Below the pieces are notes generated by a model. The model worked only from the letters and a program-made list of their open reading frames with translations. It searched no databases and was not told the origin of the DNA. DNA of 64,000 bases from Eutreptiella sp. 'Long Island Sound 2002' (taxonomy: Eukaryota; Euglenozoa; Euglenophyceae; Eutreptiales; Eutreptiaceae). Below are positions 1-8,418 of the stretch, in pieces (positions within the stretch are counted from its first letter, which is position 1; the number at the start of each line of letters is the position of its first letter). Where the stretch lies: the NCBI GenBank assembly GCA_964036045.1, contig OZ038388.1:36286497-36350496 (forward strand), read 5' to 3'. A program made the translations under genes and the position numbers.

Positions 1-280
1 ACCGGGAGACAGCCGAAGAATCCGAAGAACCCACAGATAGTGAGCCGGTGCCCTTTCATTGCACACCTCATCCGTCATGTCAAGTTGGTGCAGACCAGGG
101 TTCTCAACAAGAATTGCGCAATTTGGGGGCTGGGGGTGGGTGGTCCAACAGCCCCCTGAGACATCCTGCCTTTTGTTGGTACTCAAAGTTGTGTCTCGGA
201 TGTTTTTTGTCCTTGCATGGCTGCGTACAGCCGGGCTTGATGCTTGCATCTGGCTAACCCCCCTCCTCCCCTTGCGACAG

Positions 281-346
281 CAACGTCCTTGTCAGAGCAA
301 CAGCGGGTGTTGTTTCTGCAAAGTTTGCAGCCATGGAATTTGGTGG
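281..346 (+). repeat. Exon-like segment, first copy of a short duplication
   Basis: A pyrimidine-rich tract ending in GCGACAG, which looks like a 3' splice site, is followed by about 65 bases. Their open frame reads NVLVRATAGVVSAKF. A second, visibly related segment follows a similar acceptor at about 779. Roughly 36 of the first 46 bases match by eye. It may be a duplicated exon of the host gene whose exons lie at 2583 and 6077, but no conserved helicase residue is certain here. It could equally be a fragment of a dispersed repeat. Confidence 0.3.
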
Positions 347-496
347 TGGATTTTTCTGGCGGTCCAGGAAGATCAAATTTTCCTGTGATTTGAGGCTGGG
401 GGATGGTATTTTAGGGAGATTGGCGGCTGCCCTGCCATCCACTGTCACCCCTTCTTGTCCTCTGGGGCTGGAGATTGGGGATCCACCTGATGACTA

Positions 497-528
497 GTAC
501 CCCCCCCCCTCCAGGGGGGGGGGGGTAC
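497..528. repeat. C-run/G-run hairpin
   Basis: GTAC plus a run of C, a few-base loop (TCCA), then a run of G plus GTAC form a nearly perfect inverted repeat. It is one of several C/G homopolymer hairpins in the first 2.5 kb. Run lengths may carry assembly error. Confidence 0.6.
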
Positions 529-604
529 AAGAAGAAATCAATTGGAAATCACAGGCGCTGAAGAAAAGTTTTAGTTGGGTATACTAGAATTCAGGTGACT
601 GTTG

Positions 605-732
605 TGTGGTGTCCGCCCCCCCCCCCCCGGCAGTGGGGGGTAACCGTCATTTGGTAACAGTCCCTCCCGGGGGTGGGGGGGGACCGTTGTCCCTGGAGGG
701 GGGGGGGGGATGTACATGGGGGGGGGGGGTTA
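605..732. repeat. G/C homopolymer-rich block with GGGGGGTAACCGTCA motif
   Basis: Runs of 8 to 14 C or G surround a motif GGGGGGTAACCGTCATTTGG. Close variants of this motif recur near 2005, 2355 and 2405, inside the fold-back element described at 1962-2455. The block therefore looks like a decayed relative of that element. No coding potential is seen. Confidence 0.45.
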
Positions 733-778
733 CATTCATGATGCAGTGGTCACCGCTTGTGTCTTCTCAGGGCGCGCG

Positions 779-838
779 CAAACAATGCCCTTGTCGGAGC
801 AACAGCAGGCATTGTTTCCATCAAATTCTGGAACTTCA
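779..838 (+). repeat. Exon-like segment, second copy of a short duplication
   Basis: This is related to the segment at 281. It also follows a pyrimidine tract ending in CTTCTCAG, and its open frame reads NALVGATAGIVSIKF. The peptide similarity between the copies (NxLVxATAGxVSxKF) is better than expected for unconstrained sequence, but I cannot connect it to a known family. Confidence 0.3.
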
Positions 839-1257
839 GTGTTGCTCTCGCAATGGGGGGGGGGGACGACCACGAGTCTGGGTTGCATGATAACCGGGAG
901 TCCCACAGACCCCAGAGTTCTGCTTTGAAACCGCACAAGAGAGACGTAAAGCCCGCAAACCTCGGGGAATTCGCTGACACGTCAGAGTGGGTGGGGGTGG
1001 GGCCATGGCGGTCGCATGCACGCTGCCGGTGCCCTGTTCGTTGGTCCTGTTTGCCCGTCTATCGCACCGTTGCGCTCTGGCTCTGCCACTAGGCACACGG
1101 ACTATCAACGCCTGGGACACGCTGGAGCAGACCTCTGATGCAAAAGGCAACGCTGCTTCGTCTGGTGGTGCACACAAGATCGGGGAATTGGATGCTTTTT
1201 ACAAGAAAAGGTGCCTGCGCTGTCATGTACCCTCACGCTCTTCATAGCCGAGCCTCA

Positions 1258-1345
1258 CCCAAGCCTCAGACAAGGCTCACACAAGCGTGAGATTTGGCTG
1301 AGGCTTGTGTGAGACTTGTGAGGATTGTGTGAGACTTGTGTGAGA
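1258..1345. repeat. Inverted and direct repeats of CTCACACAAG / CTTGTGTGAG
   Basis: Short blocks of CTCACACAAGC and its complement GCTTGTGTGAG alternate here, together with tandem GTGTGAGACTTGTG. The stretch can fold into several hairpins. The rest of 839-1961 shows no supported gene. A weak three-fold repetition around TACTGAGT / CACATGG lies at about 1388-1480. Confidence 0.5.
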
Positions 1346-1961
1346 CCAGCAGCGTTCGCCAGGTCAGGCGTGATTGACAGGAGTTGGGTCCTACTGATTC
1401 GGACATGGGATGCAGCTGGTTCCTACTGAGTTCCGGTGTGCGACAGGGGCGGATATTACTGAGTCGCACATGGTACGGAGCCGATTCCTAACGAAATGCA
1501 ATACCCCGGCCGGACACTAGTGACATGTCTGTGTGAGCCCCTGGTTCTATTATGATTTGCCTGACCGCCCTCCACCCATGACATTGGCTCCCATTCATTT
1601 GGTGTGGGGCTAACGGCAATGAAACACAAATGGCACTGGATCCGGGAGCGCGCAATTGCCTCGATGATCCAGGGTTGACCACTGTGCTTCAGACACGCCC
1701 CGTGTAAGATACAGGGCGCGTATGGAACGCATCGATTTCGGACTGGGCGGTAAATCTGTGACCGGTGGAGGGGTCACATGGCTTCCACAGCCTCACCAGC
1801 GTGGCGCCGTTTGCGGAGCACGTCCCGGCCGAGACCCCCCACCCCCCTCACTTGGCCAAGGAGTGCCGGCGCAAGCAAGGTGGAAAGGACGAGGACAGAA
1901 GCCCGAGGGCGCCCAACCTGTGCTGTACGATGTCCCAGGTGTTGACAAAATACAGGCTAAT

Positions 1962-2455
1962 ATACCCCCCCCCCCTTGAAATCTTCCCCCGCTCCCCCAG
2001 GGGGGGAACTGTCACCTTGGCCCAAAAAGCATAGGAAATACTAGGTGCCGAAGGCGCCAAAGAAAACTTTTACAAGGCGCCACAGGCGCCAGAGCTGATT
2101 TACACTGTGATTCTATGGTACAGATTTGTGGTGCGCCCCCCCCCCCCCCCTCATGGAGCCGTGGGAGACTGACCCCAGATCTGAGCCTGCCCCGATAAAG
2201 TCATGTAGGATTGACCATGAACATGAGAGCACGGTGCATAGCAGTGCCCACGGTGTATTGTAGACATGGTGCAGGGTGGAGTCCTCCATCATGAACTGTC
2301 GAACATACTCCACGCACTGAGATTTGGTTTAATGAATCCCCCCCCCCCCCCATGGGGGGGAACCGTCACTTTGTGACCGCCTCCGTGGTTACCCCCCCCC
2401 CGTGGGGGGTAACCGGCCCGAAAAAAAGGGGGGAGATTTCAAGGGGGGGGGGTAT
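1962..2455. mobile_element. Fold-back or MITE-like element with C-run ends
   Basis: The left end reads ATAC, a C-run, then TTGAAATCTTCCCCC. The right end (2428-2455) is its reverse complement with a small difference in run lengths. Just inside both ends are copies of a GGGGGG-AAC-GTCAC motif. The 494-bp interior has no convincing reading frame. I see no clear target duplication, so whether it is a transposed unit or only an inverted duplication is open. Related fragments lie at about 605-732. Confidence 0.5.
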
Positions 2456-2582
2456 GTGAAGGTAACTACACGGTAGCACACATGTATCATAGTGATGATG
2501 CCGGACATCGCTGCATACGGCATACCAGGACGTGCATGTGTGGAGCGCTTTGTTGACCTGTGTGCGGCCCTCCTCTCTGCAG

Positions 2583-2860
2583 CATCCACCCGCTGTGCGT
2601 GAAGAACGCAAAGAAGGATGGGGTCTACTGGAACGTGTACGTCATGGACGCCACCGAAGAGCGCGCCTACGAGCACTACGCCATGGCCCAGGGCAAAGTG
2701 ACGCGCAACTGGGGGCAGGACCATCTGTTCAAGTACACGGAGCCGGGCTGGGACCCGCTGTGGATCCCGCACGAGTGGCTGTTTGCGAGCGAGGCCACGG
2801 CGCAGGAGGCGGTCCAGACGCTGAACGCGCAGCTGGCGGCGCAGCAACGGGGCCCCACAG
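2583..2860 (+). CDS. Internal exon of a host gene, function not recognised
   Basis: A 278-bp exon lies between a good acceptor (CCTCTCTGCAG) and a donor (CCCACAG|GTCCGT). The reading frame gives about 92 residues with normal protein composition, including KDGVYWNVYVMDATEERAYE and GWDPLWIPHEWLF. It ends in a helical AQEAVQTLNAQLAAQQR stretch. The exon ends in phase 1 and the next supported exon (6077-6148) starts in the matching phase, so the two can be joined directly across a 3.2-kb intron. I do not recognise the domain. Because the following exon is helicase-like, this may be an accessory part of the same helicase. Codon use is GC-rich, unlike the surrounding non-coding DNA. Confidence 0.6.
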
Positions 2861-5800
2861 GTCCGTGTTGCGTGTTTTGGGCTCCGTTTGTGCTGAGGGC
2901 ACTTGTGTGAGGGCCTTAAGGGACGGGCGGCAATTTTGGAGTCGGGCGTTTTGGACCCTCATTGGTCCACATCTGCCCCGGGCGGGGGGTGTTCCTTGGA
3001 GGGGGTTGGATGCCATGCAGTACAATGGGTGCTGCATGCGAACATCAAGCGAGCTGAGTTGATGAATACTCCGCCTGCGGAGTGGCAGAATCCCATGCTG
3101 ATCCCATGCTGATAGTGTATGAAATACAATCTGCTGACCCATCTCAGCCTTCAGTCTTCACACCGCTGTCTTTTTCAGCCTACAGTCATTGTGCCTCATG
3201 CACACTGGGAAGCCTACGGGCGTGGACGTCTCCCACTGCATCACCTGGTTTCAGACTCAGCTAATCCTCACTCGGTGTCAGATCCGCTACCACAGTCATT
3301 TGTGGGATCATCGTAGCACTGGGCCGCTCTGAACCTTGATCCCGAGGGGTTACCTCGAGTACTGTGACGTGAGCAGGCTACGCCAGCTCATCTTGGTCTG
3401 AACCAGAAAAAAAAAACCTCCCTGCAGAGCGGCATAAGGCATTTGACACGCACGCGCGCGCCCAGAAGGGCGGCGGACCAACAGCGATCGACTGTCAGCC
3501 AGCACACACCCACAACACCGGCTGGCACAGTGTCGCACGGCACCGGCTCGTCTATTGAGCTTGAGGGCCGGTTGGTGCGATGGCGGTTGGTGTTTGGGTG
3601 GCAGAGGGCTTAGAGGGCTTGGGGGGGTGAGCCATGCAGCCATCGCAGTGTGGGTTCTGCAACCGCCACAGCGTGTCAGCATCAGTCCACCTCCGTGTGC
3701 AGCTGCAAGTCCTCCCACAGGGGCCCTTGCCTTGCACGGGGGTCGGTGCATGAGCATGTGGGGCTGCAGCATGCAGCCGGGATGCGTGACCTGTATATCA
3801 TCTTGCGGTCGTGCTGAGAGGGAGGAACGGCCGGGTGGTGCGGAGAGACCAAGCATTGCTGCGGTGCGGACAGAGCTGTAGAGAGGTGGTGTATCTTTCT
3901 GAATGCGATGGGGGTGTTCCAAGAGATTGGGCGTCGCACATGCCCACACTCACCCACAGCGCTGTCTTCTCTTCAGAGAGGTGTGGACTACCAGAGCAGC
4001 AGCGCATTCTGAGATGCATGACGCATCGGCTGTGCTGGCAGGGCTGCAGTATGCAGGGGGCACACTTGACTGGCTGCTTGTCTTGTTTCTGGTAGTGACA
4101 AGGACCAGGGACCAGGACCAGGGACAGAGCGTGCATTGCAACACTGAAGGTGCGCAAGCAACTGAAGTTTTGCCGTGCCGGGGGGGGGGGGGGTCAGTGA
4201 CAGCGACAGTGTCAGTGACAGTGACAGTCCCCCCCCCCCCGCCCCACGTTGCCCTGTCTGCCTGTCCAGATGATGTCCCTTGTGAGCATCACGCTTACAA
4301 GGGCAGACACTACTATGTATCGTAGTTGGCGCGGCCATCTAATGGCTCACAAGTGCCGCATTGAATGTTCGCCGCTTGATGCCCCGTCATTGCCACGACC
4401 CCATGCAGCCCGGATGCTTTCGGCTGCAGCACAGGCCACCTCGTAACAAATGCCCCAACGCCCGGAACCGCGCTTTCTTGTTTGCCTCCTGCTTTGTCAG
4501 CTGCTTCCCTATTCTGAGTGAGTATGTGTGAGATTTAGCTGTCAAAGTGTTTCCTAAAAAAGACTGTGGGGCACAAGAACAAGCTGTGTCAGTTGCAACA
4601 GCCAACCCCCCTCTTCAGGGATGCCACAAGTACAGGGGTCCGCAAGGGGAAGGGGTGTGCACGGACACTGCAAGGCAATCCCCCCCTGGAAACATGCATG
4701 TGCAACCCACTTTCAGCTACGGTGTGGGGTACAGCCCGCAAGCAACAGGGCAAATGTCCGGAACTACAGCGCCACTGATGGGCAATACCGATCCCAGGGG
4801 ATCCGGAATTTTCTAGCGCTGTGTTACAATTTCCCACATCAGTTGTGGCACCCTGCCACGCCTGGACGGTCTGGGAGTGACTGCATGTGAAGCTTGTCAG
4901 GGCTGGCAGTGTGGTATAAGCAATGCAAACAATTTTCATCATCCACAATTCCATCATGTTGATCCACAATGGATGATGATTTTTACGAAGATGAAATGAT
5001 TCAAAAAGTGTTCCATGAGTGATCCACATTCATCCGCGGATCGCTTGCACCAAACCACCCTCTCCCCTCTTCTTAACTGCTTGACGCTTTGGATGGAGCT
5101 GATCCGGATCATACCCACCCCCCTCCCCCTGCCTACCACCCCAAGGATAAGGCCATGTGCACCATACCCATTGACACACTCACCAATTCGTTAAGGCTCC
5201 CCCGGTTCCCTCGAACTAAAACTTGTTGCGAACGTAAGGGCTCGGCCCCAACGAAATAATTGAGCAAAAAAAGGCAAACACAAAGTCGCCCCCCCCCCCC
5301 CATGTGTTGGTTTGATCTAGTCTCGTCCCTACACCCACATAGAGGTGAAAAATGTCCCCCCCAGGGAGGTTGTATTGTAGGGCATGTGTTGTGTTGTGTT
5401 GTGTTGTGTTGTGTTGTGTTGTGTTGTGTTGTGTTGTGTTGTGTTGTGTTGTGTTGTGTTGCGTTGTGTTGTGTTGTGTTGTGTTGTGTTGTGTTGTGTT
5501 GTGTTGTGTTGTGTTGTGTTGTGTTGTGTTGTGTTGTGTTGTGTTGTGTTGTGTTGTGTTGTGTTGTGTTGTGTTGTTGTGTTGTGTTGTGGTGTGTTGT
5601 GTTGTGTTGTGTTGTGTTGTGTTGTGTTGTGTTGTGTTGTGTTGTGTTGTGTTGTGTTGTGTTGTGTTGTGTTGTGTTGTGTTGTGTTGGGTTGTGTTGT
5701 GTTGTGTTGTGTTGCGTTTTGTCAAACGCACTGCCAAAGGCAACGAGGAAAGGCTCAACAATTTCAAAACCACATGATCTAACAGTTGTGCCGTGTTGAG

Positions 5801-6076
5801 GTATGGAACCTCAAAGCAATAGACGTGCTTTGGAACCTCCTCGATACATAATGAGAGGCTGTGGCAAATTGATATAGATAAAGGGCAACTCCCGAGTGGT
5901 CTACTTCTGTGACATCCTTTGTGCCTTCCTTACCGCTCACAACACCCACCTATTCCTTCTTCTTTACTCTTTTCGTCGGACACACACTAGTCCCATCGAT
6001 CGTTTTGTGGCCCCTTGTAGTGGTCATACCTCGCCATCGTCCCCAGTACAAGGTGTTTGCAACCATCTCTCCTCAG
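2861..6076 (+). other. Probable 3.2-kb intron
   Basis: Between the two phase-compatible exons I see no further supported exon. The stretch contains short tandem bits (CAGTGACAGTGACAGTC-like near 4196-4230, GGACCAGGGACCAGG-like near 4101-4125), C-runs at about 4230 and 5290, and the GTGTT microsatellite. A possible acceptor at about 3177 (GTCTTTTTCAG) is followed by an open stretch, but its peptide is not convincing. Confidence 0.45.
5384..5714. repeat. (GTGTT)n microsatellite
   Basis: About 66 head-to-tail copies of a GTGTT pentamer lie here, with a handful of single-base changes and one or two phase slips (near 5576 and 5590). The long Cys-Val-rich and Thr-Gln-His-rich reading frames over it are artefacts of the period, because five bases without a stop stay open in every frame. 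Confidence 0.95.
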
Positions 6077-6148
6077 GCCAAAATCTGTGCGAGCAGTTCC
6101 ACATGCACCCGGAGATCGCCTCCTTCCCGTCCCGCCACTTCTACGGAG
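6077..6148 (+). CDS. Exon of a UPF1-like superfamily 1 helicase
   Basis: A 72-bp exon lies between CTCCTCAG and GGAG|GTGCGT. It encodes EQFHMHPEIASFPSRHFY, which matches the Q-[YF]-R-M-H-P-x-I-x-x-F-P-S-x-x-F-Y signature of UPF1/SETX/IGHMBP2-type RNA/DNA helicases. That signature lies between the Walker B/motif III part and RecA domain 2. His replaces the usual Arg of QYRMHP. The exon starts and ends in phase 1. I found neither the upstream Walker A and DEAA motifs nor the downstream GDS-Q and TRA-R motifs in the window. The gene is therefore either spread over very long introns, with the 49-kb repeat nest as part of one, or a fragment. Confidence 0.72.
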
Positions 6149-6336
6149 GTGCGTCTGTGCAGTTGTGGGTCCGGGCGTCTCTGCGGATGCTGTGGGTTCG
6201 TGTGTGACGACATCTACCGGCTACCGAACCGACCGACTGCCACTATGCGTCATTTGCAATTACCCTCCGCCATGCGGGGTCACTCATCGCTGTCCTCCAC
6301 TTGCAAGTACACACAAGGATTGCCACACCGGTGTCC

Positions 6337-7489
6337 GTTGCGCCGAAAGAGCCCCCAACCGACGACGGCTAACCGCCAACTACGAACAGTTTTGTTGTCA
6401 ACCGCCAACGGCTAACCGCCAAGCACCGAAAGTTGATGGTCAGCCGACGGCTCGTTGACGGCTGTTGGCTGTTGTCTTGCGATAACATGGCGGTTTTTGT
6501 ATGCCCTCGGGTTTGCCTAAGCCAGAGGCCCCAGGGATGCGGAAGCAGGAACACGAGGCGCTGGTGTCGGTGAGCCCGTGAGCCCGAAGGGACGCTGCTA
6601 GGGATGAAGGGTAACGTTATGCTGGCGTCCGGAGATCGCCCGGGCCACCTCACCTCACCACACCTCACCCACATGCCCCCGCCCCGCCCCTGGGGGTCCT
6701 TAAGCACTGGCCTGCGTCCGTGGTGTGCGTTGGTGTGGACTCAGAGTGGCCTCCTACAGGGCCCTGGACACTAGGTAAAAGGACCAGTCATGACCCAAGT
6801 ACCGAATTTATTCCACCTCATCGAATTGATCCAAAACACAGATTTTTGCACAACAAACATTTGCCATGCTAGAGGCCTTGAACAAGCGCACCATGCTATG
6901 TAGTTGCCGGATATAAAAAAGAGTTGGACAAAAATTTGCAAAGTGCGGGACGAACTCGCTACATGGGTCATGACTGGTCGTTTTACCTCACCATCCGCCA
7001 CCTGAGGTCCTTTCCTACTGTCCTCCACTTGCAAGCTTGCCGCAAGGGAGGTAAGCCCAAGGATTGCCGCACCGGTGTCCGGCAGTAACGGCGACACACA
7101 CGTGCGCACACCGCATGGCAGGCCGGGTGGCCCCCACTCTGCATGAGCACAAACCGCACTCAGGAAGGCGTGTATCCCGGGCCGCCTGACCGTGTGGTCG
7201 GCAGTCGATTGTGGTGCGCCTCTGCCTGGCTCTCCCCGGATGAGGCAATCTGTGGGCCCTTAAGGCCCTCTACGGACAGGGAAGACAAGCCCAAAGCCCA
7301 AAGCCCAAAGCCCCCCAGGTCCAGCGGAGTTGGGCGTGCCACACAGGGCGCGTCCACACATGCCCTGCCACACGGGTATGAGAACCAGGACAGGTGGTCC
7401 GCATTTGGCGGTTAACCATCGGCGGTTGACAACAACTGTGGGTAGTTGGCGGTTAGCCGTCGTCGGTTGGGGGTCATTTCGGCGCAACG
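6337..7489. repeat. Pair of about 83-bp inverted arms
   Basis: The left arm (6337-6420) and right arm (7407-7489) are reverse complements over most of their length. Both contain GACGACGGCTAACCGCCAAC and TTGTTGTCAACCGCC. A direct repeat starting CCTCCACTTGCAAG and ending ATTGCC-CACCGGTGTCC occurs at about 6292-6336 and 7019-7080. The interior includes the MITE at 6773-6988 and a short AAAGCCC tandem near 7285-7310. No gene is supported in 6149-7828. Confidence 0.6.
6773..6988. mobile_element. 216-bp MITE
   Basis: The terminal inverted repeats are 29 bp (6773-6801 and 6960-6988) and begin AGGTAAAA. They match at 27 of 29 positions and include the shared core ACCAGTCATGACCCA. The interior is AT-richer and non-coding. 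Flanking bases are CACT on the left and CACC on the right, so a 3-bp duplication is possible but not proven. No related full-length element is visible in the window. Confidence 0.65.
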
Positions 7490-7828
7490 ACTGACGCCGT
7501 TGTGCGTGTGCGTTAGTGCGCATGCGTTAGTGTGCACGAGCGAGCTGTCTATTGTGCAGGCATGCACGGGTGCAGAAAGGAGCCCCAGGATCGGCCAGTG
7601 GGCCTGTGTATTGTGTGAGCGTGTGTACGCACGCATTTTGTGCTTGTACTTTTTTCGGGGGGGGTAGCACCCTGAACTCCACCTGAGCTCCAGGTTACCC
7701 CCACAGGCTACTCACTGTGGGTGAATCGACTTGAGTCAGGGGGAAGAAGAGGGTGCAGGGGCGCCCGCCAGTGTTCTAAAAACTGCTGGCGGCCTCTTCT
7801 CTGTGTAGAATTCCGTCAGGGCACATAG

Positions 7829-8418
7829 CACAGCACTGCACACCAGGTGTACTACACGGTACCCCATCAGCCTTTATGGAACACCCCCCCCCCTCGCCCA
7901 CAGCACTGCACACCGGGTGTACTACGCGGTACCCCATCAGCCTTTATGGAACACCCCCCCCCCCCTCCCCCACAACACTGCACACCGGGTGTACTACGCG
8001 GTACCCCATCAGCCTTTATGGAACACCCCTCCCCCCTCCCCCACAGCACTGCACACCGGGTGTACTACACGGTACCCCATCAGCCTTTATGGAACACCCC
8101 CCCCTCTCTCCCACAACACTGCACACCAGGTGTACTACACGGTACCCCACCAGCCTTTTTGGAACACCCCCCCCCCTCCCCCACAGCACTGCACACCGGG
8201 TGTACTACATGGTACCCCACCAGCCTTTATGGAATACACCCCTCCCCCCTCCCCCACAACATTGCACACCGGGTGTACTACACGGTACCCCACTGGCCCC
8301 TATTGAACACCACACACCCTCCCCCACAGCACTGCACACCAGGTGTACTGCACAGTACCCCACCAGCTTTTATGGAATACACCCCTGCCCCCTCCTCAAC
8401 AGCACTGCACACCAGGTG
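7829..8418 (+). repeat. 68-bp satellite, block 1 (about 8.7 units)
   Basis: These are diverged copies of the 68-bp unit: CACAG, CACTGCACACC, A or G, GGTGTACTAC, then CGGTACCCCATCAGCC, TTTATGGAAC and a C-run. Units here carry GCACACC rather than the GTACACC of blocks 4 and 5, so the central inverted repeat is imperfect. The left edge with unique DNA is at CACATAG|CACAG. The right edge is the junction with LINE copy 1, inside a unit after GGTG. Confidence 0.95.

Noticed and set aside
5260-5799. Cys-Val-rich and Thr-Gln-His-rich reading frames
   Set aside because: They are produced by the GTGTT pentamer, which is open in every frame.
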